A DNA stretch of 64,000 nt from Coenobita brevimanus. Taxonomy: Eukaryota; Arthropoda; Malacostraca; Decapoda; Coenobitidae. This document shows positions 1-12,266 of this stretch, one piece after another (position 1 is the stretch's first letter; every line of letters begins with the position of its first letter). Location: positions 6,116,187-6,180,186 of the forward strand of contig CM064690.1 in assembly GCA_032717465.1 (NCBI GenBank), in the 5' to 3' direction. Position numbers and translations under genes: made by a program. Under the pieces are notes generated by a model. That model had not been told where the DNA came from and ran no database searches. It was given only the letters and a program-made list of their open reading frames with translations.

Positions 1-260
1 AAGTGTTGGCAACATGTAAGCAACACAGTAACGAACACGCTGCAAACATGTTGGGAACAGCAGCGTCCAGATCATGTTGGTAACATCATGAGGAAGTCTT
101 AGCTGCCTCGTATGGACACACTTATCCCATCACCTCTGCTGTCAGTGTTCGAAACTGCACTGAAACATGTTTGCATACATCTGTCCAAATACTGCTACAA
201 ACATGTTCCCGAGCATGTTGCCAGCTGTGTTGCCAACATATGTTTGAGTACACGTGTGGA
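1..260. repeat. Degenerate AACATGTTGNCAAC-like repeats
   Basis: At least six imperfect copies of a short partly palindromic motif (AACATGTT followed or preceded by GGNAAC/GCCAAC) occur in 260 bp, irregularly spaced. There is no coding signal. It looks like a decayed short tandem repeat continuing from the left of the window. Confidence 0.5.
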
Positions 261-298
261 CGTGCCCTTAGGCTATAACTACTACTAATACTACAAAT

Positions 299-410
299 CC
301 ATCCATCCATCCATCCATCCATCATCCAATCCTGCGTTGCCCCATGATAAGCGTAGGAGCCCGGGGTTAGCAGGGATGATGACATTAACACTCAGGCTCC
401 TACGACCCAT
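299..410 (+). repeat. Composite SINE fragment (terminal part) with (CATC)n
   Basis: A (CATC)n run leads into 'ccaatcctgcgttgcccc' and 'gcgtaggagcc', the same terminal segment seen at 41,780-41,845 (reverse), 51,640-51,690 (reverse) and 61,173-61,230. Only this end of the family is present. From 411 to 495 nothing else is recognisable. Confidence 0.6.
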
Positions 411-496
411 CCATCCTGGTGCCAGTTGGGAAACTACTCCAGTTTTTCCCACCACCAAAATTTAGATTTTTGCGCAATTCATTAAGAAAAAACTAC

Positions 497-497
<1 letters not shown>

Positions 498-538
<41 letters not shown>

Positions 539-571
539 TTATAATTATTATTATTATTATTATTATTATTA
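498..571. repeat. (AAT)n/(ATT)n microsatellite
   Basis: An AAT run turns into an ATT run, so the tract is partly self-complementary. The following 230 bp (572-797) show no gene or repeat that I recognise. Confidence 0.9.
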
Positions 572-794
572 ACAATAATAATAACTGAAAGGATGAAAAA
601 TTTGCATGTAATCGGTTAATGATGAACATTCAGCCCGCTAATGGTGGAAACTGTGAAGTCACTGGAGAGGATAAAGTTCTGCCCGCAGTTGGTGGAGAAT
701 GCATTACGTCACTAACAGGGAGACCAATGGATGGAGAGAGCTAGGAAACAATAATGTTATGCAGAATGTTGTTAGTGTTTTTACTCATACACAC

Positions 795-797
<3 letters not shown>

Positions 798-844
<47 letters not shown>

Positions 845-919
845 ACAGAATATTCTTGACTTCCACATCAGACGGTAACTGTATTTTATTTTTGGCTACC
901 TAAAGCCTCTTCTTTAAGT

Positions 920-952
<33 letters not shown>
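798..952. repeat. (CT)n and (GA)n microsatellites
   Basis: A perfect CT run (798-842) and a perfect AG run (921-952) are separated by about 80 bp of ordinary sequence. Because they are inverted relative to each other, the single strand could fold. Confidence 0.9.
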
Positions 953-956
<4 letters not shown>

Positions 957-1203
957 TAGATGTTTCAGAAAATGATGATTGTGATGACTTTTCCAGACAG
1001 ACAGACACAAAGACGGACGAACAGACGGACAAATATTAACATTAACATGTACATTAAATACCAAAGCCATAACTAAAAGCTCATCTGATTTTGGTAATGA
1101 TTTCGGTCACACAGATTCTTATCTTTTCCTCATTTTTTTCATTTCCTGTTTTTGAATCACACCCAACTCAGTGATTATAATGGGATATTACGAAAATCTG
1201 TTA

Positions 1204-1357
1204 ACGATGATGATGATGATGATGATGATGATACTGCTTGCCTAATGTTTGTTGGATGGGTGGGGGTTGATACGACGGCGAAGATAACTATGGCAAAGAC
1301 CACAATGATAACGATTATATGATGACGATGATGATACTGATGATGTCAGTCTCTTTT

Positions 1358-1446
<89 letters not shown>

Positions 1447-1624
1447 AACTGAAAAAAAAACTGAAAAACACTGAAAAGAGTTGTAATTCTAGTATAAATC
1501 ATAATTTATATATGATGTTAGTTATTCACAGTGAGAGTGAGGCATTGACAGAGTACGACAGTAAGCAGGAGTGAATTATGTAAGCTGTTTATGGCTCATC
1601 TATTGGAGCCCTATGCACTACCAC

Positions 1625-1664
<40 letters not shown>

Positions 1665-1823
1665 CACATTCTCTTAAACATACACAAAAACATACACATA
1701 TGTATACATAATCAACATCATCATCATCTTAATCAACATCATCATCATCTTAATCATCATCATCATTATCATAATCATCATCCCTCCTGCTTTTCCTTTC
1801 GCAGATGAGGTGAGGAGCAGGTG

Positions 1824-1893
<70 letters not shown>

Positions 1894-1983
1894 TCCTTAG
1901 AACCCTTAGCTATTTTCAAGCATTTTCAAAACGAATATTCTCTCATTAGGCTTTGCAAGGTTCAATTTTTCCACTTCCCGTCA

Positions 1984-2016
<33 letters not shown>
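1204..2016. repeat. Microsatellite cluster: GAT, GA, CT, CA
   Basis: Runs are (GAT)n at 1205-1231, (GA)n at 1362-1441, (CT)n at 1626-1661, CAT-rich sequence at 1712-1785, (CA)n at 1826-1891 and (CT)n at 1988-2016. Open frames here are only repeat translations. The 953-1203 interval holds nothing recognisable. Confidence 0.9.
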
Positions 2017-2019
<3 letters not shown>

Positions 2020-2566
2020 CAATTTAAATTCTTCTGTATATACTGTATCTTTCAGTCATGACCCAACATACAGGATAGTTGAATTCTCTATCTATTTATC
2101 CATCTACCTTTCTATCTACTTATCTATCGTCACTTTTAAGGCGAAAAAGAACAAATGAACTCAGGTTAAAAGGAATAAAAAAGAACTGCCTCGTTCACCC
2201 TGCAATAAAAACCTTCATTCGTTAATCCGGTCTGCCGTCAAGGCCCCTCAGACTCTCATTACCGAGCCACGTTGAAGCATTTCCATTCATCCAGATCGCA
2301 TTTCTTTGGTCATCCTGGGAAAAATGACGAACAGAAATATAATGGCTGATTGAACAGATTTTTTTTTTTCTTTGCGTCTTTTTAGGTGCAAAATTACCTG
2401 TTGGATAATGGAAAGCACAAGAAAATATTTCATATTTCTGTATACCTATTTATCAGTCTATTCCTATCTACCTACCTACCTATCTATCTACCTATCATTG
2501 GATATATTTTGTGCTAGTATTACTTTGCTTCTAGTAAAAGTAATTCATGAATGAAGATGTTTAAGT

Positions 2567-2597
<31 letters not shown>

Positions 2598-3140
2598 GAG
2601 GATGAGGAGGAAGATGATTGATGATGGTGAGGAGGAACAGGAGAAGGAAGATGATGACGAGGAGGAGGAGGAGGAGGATGACGAGAAAGAGGAGATAGTG
2701 GAGGAAGATGTGGACTAGAGTGATGATGACAGGATGATGATGTTGCCTACGAGAGGAAGGAAGGAGGAGTTACAGGTATGAGTCGGGAAAGAAAAAATAT
2801 GATATAAAAGGTATGACACTGTTCCTGTCCATATCCTTGACATTTGACTTTTTATTTCACCGCTGGAGGAAAAGCCACATCATTTTAATTCTGTAACCGA
2901 ACTAGGACGTTATTTTGGTCTGTAATGGGAGGTGAGTCATGTTCTGATAATATATAATGAGAAATATATACATAAATAGATCACCATCATCGTGATCATA
3001 CCTATCGACTCATCATCATTACCATCATCATAATTACCATCTCCAACATCATCATCACCATCACAGTCGTCGTCGCCGCCATCGTTATAGTCTTCAGAGA
3101 TATACAATCGACTGTGTGTGTGTCTGTCTGTGTGTACACG
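2017..3140. other. No gene seen; GAT/GAG-rich low complexity inside
   Basis: From 2017 to 2560 I see no gene, only short TCTA/CTAC stretches. From 2566 to 2720 the sequence is GAT/GAG/GAA-rich, and 2985-3085 is ATC/CAT-rich, which produces a spurious acidic reverse frame. Neither looks coding. Confidence 0.6.
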
Positions 3141-3149
3141 TCTTATAGA

Positions 3150-3617
3150 CTCAGAAACTAGGTTGCTGGGCAAATCTGGGTGAAACTTGGTCCAATGGGG
3201 TAACTTGGCTCGAGAAACAGAAAAGGCGTGTCGGAACTGACTTGGGGGCGTGTTGAGGGAGCGCGTCCTTCAAAAGGGGCGAGTTTCTTCAGCAAATCTC
3301 AGCCGAGAACGTGGCAAGCCTTGACCGTGGACCTTTTGATATCAGTAAAGGCAACATTGCGTGAGGAGCAGCATGAGCACGTCGTAACTGACCTAGCCTA
3401 CCTCCACACACAGCATACGCTGCCAAACCGGAAACGGCTTCTGATTGGGTATTGTGATTCTCCGTGTTGTGGATGGGGTAAAATTCCTCTTCCTCACGCG
3501 ACAAATTCAGGCTTTTAGATGCGGAAAAACGCTCTTTGTTTGCGTTTTATAAGCTTACTTTGTTGTGTACTGCTGTCCCTTGCAAACTCTCGGGCAACGC
3601 CGGGTAGGTCTGCTAGT
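3150..3617 (+). mobile_element. Helitron-like 3' end (tentative)
   Basis: The segment ends in a GC-rich 'ctcgggcaacgccgggta' followed by 'ggtctgCTAGT'. Helitron 3' termini typically have a short GC hairpin just before CTRR, with insertion before T, and GCAACGCCGGGTA-type ends are familiar from insect non-autonomous Helitrons (established knowledge). The 5' end (TC after A) is not located. A 96-codon frame here shows no recognisable domain and is probably chance. Confidence 0.35.
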
Positions 3618-3665
3618 CAACGATATTACAAGCTATCAAACGCCTAATCTTATACATAAACACTG

Positions 3666-3886
<221 letters not shown>

Positions 3887-4039
3887 AGGAGAATGCCTTA
3901 ATTTTCCGGAAGCCATTATCCAGACTAAAAACTTTGGTGGAATATTTAATAAGGTTTCCATAATCAACTTATTTTTTCGCCATAAAAAACAGGGGATGTA
4001 GAAAGGCGAGACTTAAGTTTACTGACCCATGATTGGGTA

Positions 4040-4270
4040 GGGAAGGTCAGACTGTGCTGGGTTGGGTTGTGAGAGTTTTGATTGAATGATAGACACTGGG
4101 TTAGATTAAGGTAGATCAGGGAAGGATAAGATGTGTGTTATTAAGTTACGTTAGGCTAGTTTGGCTTAGATTAGGTCGGGTGTTAGTTTTTAATAGTCTA
4201 AGCTACATCGATGCAGCTGGATAAATTTAGCTATTTCTGGGCTGAGTAGGTTAGGTTAGTTTTAATTAAG
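4040..4270. repeat. Degenerate TTAGG-like sequence
   Basis: Repeated 'gggttag', 'ggttaggt', 'taggctag' and 'ttaggtcgg' words suggest a decayed array of the arthropod telomere unit TTAGG or a look-alike. It is much weaker than the tract at 34.3-34.6 kb. Confidence 0.45.
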
Positions 4271-4360
4271 GCATGTGAGAAAAATGAAATGCATAAATAT
4301 AAAGAAGTGTACATGTTAACGGATACGACAAAGACAGCCAGCCTCCCTCTTCCCCCAGCA

Positions 4361-4361
<1 letters not shown>

Positions 4362-4421
<60 letters not shown>
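4362..4421. repeat. (CA)n microsatellite
   Basis: Uninterrupted CA run of about 60 bp. Nothing recognisable lies between it and the LINE fragment at 4605. Confidence 0.95.
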
Positions 4422-4423
<2 letters not shown>

Positions 4424-4604
4424 ATCTTCATTGTCTTATCTCCAGAACTGATGACATTGTCTTGTCAGCTTTGGTTTGGTTTCGGTGGCTGTGGTCGCTC
4501 TCTCAACTCTCCAGCATATATTCTGCTCTGCACGTCAGTTACTTTCGCTTTTATTTATGGCCAAGCAAAATATCTATATATCTTTTGAATTTTATGTATA
4601 ATTT

Positions 4605-4805
4605 GGCCATGTCAAGAAGACTGATTATGAAAGACTGACTAAAAGAGCGAAAGTTTCTGATACTGAGTGAGGTGGAGGAGGAAAGGAAGAGAGGAAATGC
4701 GAGTTGAAGGAAGGGCAGCCAAATGGCAGAGGAAATGGTGACGTGGAGGCAGTTTGTTTGTGGCCACCCCTGATGGGATTAAGGCGTCTGGGAATATACA
4801 GAAAG
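4605..4805 (+). pseudogene. LINE A 3' end fragment
   Basis: This piece aligns by eye with the end of the LINE A copy at 27,590-27,808: a 'gactgac..agag' stretch (the RLTKR codons there), a purine-rich GAGGTGGAGG segment, 'ggaggcagtttgt', and then the tail signature 'GGCCACCCCTGATGGGATTA' followed by GGCGTCTGG. Only the last codons and the 3' UTR are kept, a 5'-truncated insertion. A reverse open frame of 113 codons covers the same bases and has no recognisable family. Confidence 0.7.
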
Positions 4806-4965
4806 ACAAATAATTCCTCAGAGAGATCGAGTTGGGGTACGAGAACATTACATGCAGTTGTGGCCTCGTGGGGAATATCAAATGCCATGTAATTTTCGAC
4901 AGCGTAGCAGGAAAACTGTAGTTGTGCATGGAGAACAAGAAACAAGCAACTAACCATTCCGAACA

Positions 4966-5660
4966 TCCATACCTCTACCTATTTATCTATCTATATATCT
5001 GTCTTGTACCTTACTTTTCATGTACCTACCTAACAATCTATCTATATATTTATCTGTCCATTTATCTATCCATCCATCCACCCCATGCATCCATCAATCC
5101 ATCCATCCTTCTAACTACCTTTCTATCTATCTATCTATCTATCTACCAAACAATCCATCTATCCATCTATATTTAAAATTTTCTAACGACCTATCTATTT
5201 ATCAATCTTTCTGTTATTTCCTTCTACCTATCTTGCTATCTTTGTAACAGTTCATCTACTCATCTATACCGTATATTAACTTATCTGTATGTCTATCATC
5301 AATCTGTCTCTCTGTCTAGCGCCCTATCTATCCTGCTAACAATCTGTCTACCTACCTACCTATTTAACAACCTAGATATCCGTCAACATATTACTTATCT
5401 GTCTGCCTATCTATCTATCTGTCTGTCCACTTGTCTGTCTGCCTGTCAATAACCCTGTCTATCTAATTAACAATAAATCTATATAGTTTATCTATCTATC
5501 CGTCTATCTATCTCTTTATCTATCCATCTGTCAATCTGTCTATCGATCTGTCTACTAACCTATCTATCTAACAATCCATCTATCTATGAATTTACATACT
5601 TATAAATCCATCTACCTATCTATACATCTATTTATCTCTCTCTCTATCTGTCTGTACTAT
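4966..5660. repeat. Degenerate (CTAT/CCAT/CTGT)n array
   Basis: About 700 bp of imperfect tetranucleotide repeats (CTAT, CCAT, CTGT, CTAC), interrupted throughout. Forward frames rich in Y, L, S and I are translations of the array. It starts about 160 bp after the LINE A tail fragment, so a tail-seeded origin is possible but not shown. Confidence 0.9.
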
Positions 5661-5813
5661 AGCCACAACTATACAGCTTCACTCAGGTTGGTAAGAGCCC
5701 CTGCGGCAAAGGGACTTAGTAGGAATATATGAATATCTGTATGAGATGTTAATTCCTCTGTCAGTAACTGACTCTTTCATCACAACAGAAAATGGATGGG
5801 TCACGTCTTCAGT

Positions 5814-5814
<1 letters not shown>

Positions 5815-5865
<51 letters not shown>

Positions 5866-6015
5866 GTACTATTTTTTCTGTTTGCCTACATGTCTCTGTT
5901 TATCTATCCATCTTTACTTATCTATCAGTCTATCTTAACTCACTGCCCCAGCCTCATATCAGCATCCGGGAATTCTGATCCAGTTTGTTGGATAAGTTTC
6001 GAGAAACGGCTCTGT

Positions 6016-6064
<49 letters not shown>

Positions 6065-6155
6065 CTGGAGTTTGCCGTTTGTTTTCTTACTATGTTTGAT
6101 TTCCTCATGTGGTAAATAAAGGAAGAAAAAGAAGGGAGAAAAGGCGGGGATAAAG

Positions 6156-6219
<64 letters not shown>
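5815..6219. repeat. (CT)n, (CT)n and (GA)n microsatellites
   Basis: CT runs at 5815-5863 and 6017-6061, then a GA run at 6161-6219. The last two form an inverted pair with a spacer of about 100 bp. Confidence 0.95.
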
Positions 6220-6220
<1 letters not shown>

Positions 6221-6319
6221 CAGTGGCAATAATGAGGCAGGGTGGGGGGGATAGTTACCCTAAAGCTGAGGGACCCACATGCCTTATGGAGCTCAGGCTG
6301 GAGGTGGGTAGATAAATAC

Positions 6320-7206
6320 TAGGGATGTGCCGGTAGTATCGGTATCGGTATCGGCATCGGCAGTATCGGCCTTTTTTGTAGTATCGGTATCGGTATCGGC
6401 ATCGGCAGTATCGGCCTTTTTTGTAGTATCGGTATCGGTATCGGCATCGGCAGTATCGGCCTTTTTTGTAGTATCGGTATCGGTATCGGCATCGGCAGTA
6501 TCGGCCTTTTTTGTAGTATCGGTATCGGTATCGGCAGTATCGGCCTTTTTGTAGTATCGGTATCGGTATCGGCATCGGCAGTATCGGCCTTTTTTGTAGT
6601 ATCGGTATCGGTATCGGCATCGGCAGTATCGGCCTTTTTTGTAGTATCGGTATCGGTATCGGCAAGGTAAAAATATGGCCGATACTCCGATACTTTTCTG
6701 GTTTATGATGTGATTCAAGACACTCATGTTTCATGACACTGATAAACAGATGGTTATGATATTATACTATATTATAATTACATGTATGATGTAACATTAT
6801 CATATATTACTATTATATATCGATTACTATATTGCTCCTGCATTAACAACACTCACGTTACCGGCATCAAATAAATCAAAATAAAATCAAACAAATAAAA
6901 TAAAAATAAAAATGTATCGGTATCGGTATCGGCAAAGTATCGGCCATTTGTTAGTATCGGGGTATCGGTATCGGTATCGGTATCGGCTGAAAAGTGGGTA
7001 TTGGTATCGGTATCGGTATCGGCTGAAAAGTGAGTATCGGTATCGGTATCGGTATCGGTATCGGTATCGGTATCGGCTGAAAAGTGAGTATCGGTATCGG
7101 TATCGGTATCGGCTGAAAAGTGAGTATCGGTATCGGTATCGGTATCGGTGTCGGTATCGGTATCGGTATCGGTATCGGCCAACATCGTGGTATCGGCACG
7201 TCTCTA
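6320..7206. mobile_element. Non-autonomous hAT-like element made of TATCGG repeats
   Basis: The element starts TAGGGATGTGCCGG and ends CGGCACGTCTCTA, imperfect terminal inverted repeats (11 of the first 13 positions match). It is flanked by the exact 8-bp direct repeat ATAAATAC (6312-6319 and 7207-7214), the target-duplication length of the hAT superfamily. Inside are two arrays. One at 6330-6665 has a period of about 45 bp (TATCGG units with CATCGGCAG and a T-rich spacer, about seven copies). The other at 6912-7190 is pure TATCGG blocks separated by 'ctgaaaagtgag'. About 245 bp of AT-rich sequence separates them. There is no transposase. Repetitive 'MPVVSVSVSASAV'-type frames are array translations. 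Confidence 0.75.
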
Positions 7207-7214
7207 ATAAATAC

Positions 7215-7682
7215 GTAGGTAGATAATTACAGGCATATAAACAGACAGACAGACAGATAGACAGATAGGTAGATAGATAGATGGCTGGATAATTAGATGG
7301 ATAGAGATATGGATGGATGCATACATTGACAGAGGGATGGATGGAATGATAGACAAATTGGAAGAAAAATATATAGATTGACAGTTTGATAGATAAACGG
7401 AGATAGATCTACATAAACAGATAGATAGAGAGATATATAGATAATGTAGATAGAAAGACTGACAGATAATTAGACACATACAGAGAGATGGTTAGATTAA
7501 ATTTAGCTGGACTGATTGAATGGCTAAATTGAACAGGGTTGGATAGACGGATAGATGAATAGAGACAGATCGATAGATAGACAGGCAGATAGATAAACAG
7601 TGGTAGGAAGGTAGATTAGCTTTAATTAGACCGTTTGACTGAATGACAGATAGATATGAAGATGGGTAGAGGGGAAAATAGG

Positions 7683-7720
<38 letters not shown>

Positions 7721-8290
7721 GAAGTGAACCAGGCAGGGAGGGAAAAATAGAAGCGAAAGGTTGGAAGGATGGTTGGCAGGGAGTTGTATAAGTAGATAAC
7801 ACAGATAGATAAATAGATATGTAGACACAAGACACAACCACAGACAGGTAGATACAGATGAATAGATATAAATAGATGGATAGATAGATAGACAGATAGA
7901 CAGATAGATAGAAGTGTGGAAGGATGAATGGATGGATGGACACACAGATGGACAGATAGACAGACAGATAGATGGATACAGATAGGTAAATAGGCAGATA
8001 TGCAAATATAACTAAACACAAGCAGAAATACACCTAGATATACAGTACTAGGCAGGTTGAAATGAAGGGAGGTAGGAAGATAGACATGGAGGTGGGTAGG
8101 AGAGAGGAGAAGGAGACGAGGAAAGTAGGTAAGTTGGCAGCTGGGTAGTTAGGTAAACAAAAAGATAGGCAAGTAAACTGGTAGGTAGGTGTGTGGGGAG
8201 GTAGGTAGGTAGACTGGTAGTAGGTAGGTAGGTAAGTGGGTAGGTAGGTAAGTGGGTAGGTAGGTAGGTAGGGAAGACGGTTAATAACTA
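7215..8290. repeat. Degenerate (GATA)n then (GGTA)n arrays
   Basis: From 7215 to about 8040 the sequence is GATA/GACA/GATG-type degenerate tetranucleotide repeat with a GA run at 7686-7716. From about 8060 to 8275 it becomes GGTA/GTAG repeats. The hAT-like element sits at the left edge of this array and its duplicated target (ATAAATAC) resembles array sequence. Confidence 0.9.
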
Positions 8291-8321
8291 GGTCACTGGG
8301 TAGGCAGGTAACAAAAGGGCT

Positions 8322-8323
<2 letters not shown>

Positions 8324-8384
<61 letters not shown>

Positions 8385-8533
8385 AAATAAACCTATTCAG
8401 TGGCAAAGTATGAGAGAGAATACATTAATACCAAAACAGCAACTCCCTTTAGGTCTCAAAACGAAACACAAACAGGCAGGATTTTCGACCAGACTGGCGG
8501 GGAACCTAAAGGGAAGGTAGAGAATCCCCCTCC

Positions 8534-8604
<71 letters not shown>
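8324..8604. repeat. (GA)n and (GT)n microsatellites
   Basis: GA run 8324-8383 and GT run 8536-8604. The 150 bp between them show no recognised family. Confidence 0.95.
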
Positions 8605-8606
<2 letters not shown>

Positions 8607-9518
8607 CAGTGAGAACAGGAAACAAATAAATAACGAAGGATAGACACTAATAACAGGTAGCCGTCCCCGCAACACACAAGAAATCGCCCGGTGGAGTGGC
8701 AGAGGAGCGTTATATATGGACCAGCCTGTATATGTGGACTAATTACACACGATTTTATATAAACGACTCAATTCCTACATGACATAGATTTAAGACAATT
8801 ATTTTCAGGACATTCTCTGGATATTCCTTCCACTGTTTTTCAATGCCTGGTGACGCCTTACAGTTAGATATTCTTTATTTTCGTAGCTTACTCTTCGTTT
8901 CTTCAGACGATGTTTTATGTTTACATGAGATTTTTCGAAACAGGGAATTTAAATTACAGACATCACAAATCCCACGATGAACGAATCCGGAGCTGAAAGA
9001 ACGTTATATGGAGGTAACCATACTGAATATAATAAGTTAGAGAATAAAAAAATAAAGTTTACTATATACACCCCTAAAGTTGCCTCCCTTTCTTCTACAT
9101 CTCCTCCTCCTCCTCCCTCTACACGCCTCTTCCTCCTCCCTCTACACGCCTCTTCCTCCTCCCTCTACACGCCTCTTCCTTCCTCTGTCTCCATCTCCCT
9201 TTAGGCTCCAGTGTTGTTAATGATGTCCTCTTCTTTGAAATCTATGGTTGCCTTTTCTCCTATAAATGTTTTTTTTTTTTTATGTTTCTACATAAATTTT
9301 TTTTGTCTTCAGCTTTACTTTTCTTACTTCCCTTTTCTTTCCTTCTTTATTATTATTATTTTTTGTTATCATATCTGTGCATTGGTTTTTATTGGTTTAT
9401 TTCTCCAGCTCCCTCACATCAGTAGTTTCATATATTTCCTGCCAGTTTAGCTATCAGTCAGAAAGCTTATCTCTTGGCCTTCTGTTTCAGGTACCTCTGT
9501 GGCCTTCAACCTAAACGC

Positions 9519-9521
<3 letters not shown>
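8605..9521. other. No gene seen; small 24-bp tandem repeat at 9112-9185
   Basis: No coding or element signal from 8605 to 9100. At 9112-9185 a 24-bp unit (TCTACACGCCTCTTCCTCCT plus four more bases) is repeated about three times. After that the sequence is T-rich to 9470. Confidence 0.7.
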
Positions 9522-9576
<55 letters not shown>

Positions 9577-9643
9577 AACAGAAGAGGTGCCAGAGGTGCA
9601 TACAAAGCAAAGTAATTCAACTGACAAGAAAAAAAAGAAATGA

Positions 9644-9696
<53 letters not shown>

Positions 9697-9819
9697 AGTT
9701 TTAGAGTGACAAGTAAAGAGACAGCAGAGGTTCAGCGGAAAAGCAGGAGTGAGTGGATCTTGCTGAGTGAAGGAGAGAAAATATATGGAGGGAGATAGAC
9801 AAGAAAAATCATAAGTGAG

Positions 9820-9870
<51 letters not shown>

Positions 9871-10200
9871 GTATGGAAGAATTATAGACTGGAGTAGGGG
9901 AAAGAAATGCAGAGTATTAGAAGAGTAAAACAGAGTTACAGACAGGAGAATAAAGGATGAAGTGCTAAGAACATTAGAGAAAAAGGAAAAAAGGATGAAT
10001 GGAAGAAAGGAATGATGGAAGGGAGAAAGGGCTGAAAGGAGGACAAGCTGAAGGAAGGATGGAAACGAGGGAGGACGGGGAGAGGAAGGAAGGGAAGAAG
10101 AAAGGAAGGAAAGAAGGAAAGAAGGAAGGATGTTAAAAAAAATGAAGCCAGAAAGAAAGGAAGGAAAGAAGAGAGATGAAAAAAAGGAGATAACAACCAG
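9522..10200. repeat. CT and GA runs in a long purine-rich tract
   Basis: CT run 9522-9574, then GA runs at 9650-9692 and 9822-9867. From about 9625 to 10,195 the plus strand is strongly purine-rich (GGAAGGAAAG type). The long reverse frame here (S, L, P and F-rich, 232 codons) is its translation and is rejected as a gene. Confidence 0.85.
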
Positions 10201-10442
10201 TTTTGCCACGATGGAAAATATTTCAGATAAACGTCGTCACTGTGCTAACCTTTTCTCTTTACTTTCTTGTCACATCCAGACGATTTTATTAAGCTCATAA
10301 AAATCCTTTCGAGGTGGGGAAGTTCGAAAAGTCTCTCCCAGGCTGAATAAAACCGTCTGGAAATGGCAAGAATTCAATAAAGATTATATTATTTGACTGA
10401 AGGGAATAAGAAGCAACAATAAAAAAATTAGTTCCAAAGAAC

Positions 10443-10551
<109 letters not shown>

Positions 10552-10749
10552 CTCCTACTTTATCTTTTTTTTTTTTTTACAATCACTTATGTCGTTCCAA
10601 ATACTCTGTCTTTTTTTTTTTTTTTTTACTTTTTCCCTTCCCCCTCCTCTCTCCCTCTCTCTCTTGCTTGTGTGTGTGTAGATGTAAGTCTGCGTGTGTG
10701 TGATTACATGTGTGTATGCTTATGTGTGTAAACAGTGCGTGTGTGCACT

Positions 10750-11564
10750 AAGTGGATGTGTCTGTAGAAAGAGAGGCTGAGGTTTATGTAAAACTGATTT
10801 TAAAAAATGACATCATGGTGAAAAACACAAACATTAGTTAAGAAAAATATAGAAAGGGCAATGTAGAAGTGCAGTTTAAAAAAATACAGTAGCACCCTAA
10901 CGAGAAAGACTAAAAATATGGAAAGAAAACGTAATAGAAAAAAAAACAATGTTAAAGGTTACAAGCAAGCGAGCGATGTTTACTCTCAAGTTTGGAAATC
11001 AGCGGTCCGGCCCGACCCGACCGTCACGCTAAGCAGAAGCGAATAACTTGACTCCTATTTGAAACAGAGTTGAAATTCTTTCTGCATTCGATACATTCAC
11101 TCACTAAATTTTACTATCAACTAAAAACTCACCCATAAAGGCGTAAATGTCCTTTGGAATCTCAGTTTTCCAAAGGAGTGTTCGGCTCTGATCAGTGAAC
11201 GCCTCAAATATGAATTCATATTCAAAGAAATTTCCCTTCGTAACACTGCGTTTTTGGCATCGTTTCTCGCAACTGAGTATCAGAGATTTCGCCTATAATT
11301 TTATATTAACGTTTTTACTATGTACTGATGATGGAAATTATCCTGGGAAAACGCCCCATTTCTGGCTGTAATCATTTCATCAATAACCAAGTCTATTGTT
11401 CCAGTTTCGTCAACACAGCAGGTTGGCAGCGGAGATGTAGAATGTAGCATTGAGCGTGTGATGACTGCTGCGGTGCCTCGCTTTACCCCAGCTTTCCGGT
11501 ACCCTAAATTGCTCAAACAATCACTGAGTTATATTCTCGCTTTTACTTCTCGCATTTACTTTGC

Positions 11565-11565
<1 letters not shown>
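10750..11565. other. No feature recognised
   Basis: About 800 bp of mixed composition. The longest frames (61-71 codons, 11,301-11,643) have no recognisable domain and one runs into the CA repeat. Confidence 0.5.
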
Positions 11566-11622
<57 letters not shown>

Positions 11623-11641
11623 TGTGTGTGTGTGTGTGTGT
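11566..11641. repeat. Palindromic (CA)n-CG-(TG)n repeat
   Basis: A CA run of about 54 bp passes directly through CACGTG into a TG run of about 22 bp. The junction is a perfect inverted repeat that could extrude a hairpin or cruciform. Confidence 0.95.
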
Positions 11642-11774
11642 AAGAGAATGCCTTTCTTAGCTACCATCATGAGGGAATATTATAACAGAGGGAAATTGTG
11701 ATATGGCGCTCGCTGAGTCGTCACGCGCTCACAGAAGATAAAGAAAGAGAATGAAGCCATAGAGAGGAAACTAA

Positions 11775-11779
<5 letters not shown>

Positions 11780-11825
<46 letters not shown>

Positions 11826-12266
11826 TAATTAAAGAGAGTGGTAGGGAGACTCAGGGTGCACAGGGAATCACCAGACTGGCATCACAAGAGAGCGAGAGAA
11901 AATTCGTGACAGAAATAGTGGGAGAGTTGCGTGAGAGACAGAGCATAAAGATAAAAGGTGACGAGGGGAGAAAGACGGAAAAAATGGAGTGGGGGGGGGG
12001 GAGAAATGAAGAGGACAAGAGAAAGGAGATGAAAGAGCAGAGAATGAAGGTCAAAAAAGGATGGGGACAAAGACCAGTGAGAGCGAGTGAGAATGAAATG
12101 ATAATGGAGAGGGAGGAGGAAAGAGCAAGACTGCTTTAGGGAAGAAAAAGAGATATTAAAAGAGAAAGAGAACGGAATGTAGGAAGTATAGGGAATAATC
12201 AGATAGACTTGGACATGTAACGATAGAAAGAAGGTTGGTAGAGAGAGAGAGAGAGAGAGAGAGAGA
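11780..12266. repeat. (GA)n runs flanking a purine-rich tract
   Basis: GA run at 11,780-11,821 and another at 12,240-12,266, with GA/GGA-rich plus-strand sequence between them. Frames on both strands here are compositional. Confidence 0.85.

Noticed and set aside
3228..3518. 96-codon forward frame with mixed composition
   Set aside because: No recognisable domain; it lies in a possible Helitron end and overlaps an equally open reverse frame.
4625..4966. 113-codon reverse frame
   Set aside because: Antisense to a LINE A 3' fragment; no homology recognised.
9511..10209. 232-codon reverse frame
   Set aside because: Ser/Leu/Pro/Phe-rich translation of GA repeats and purine-rich sequence.
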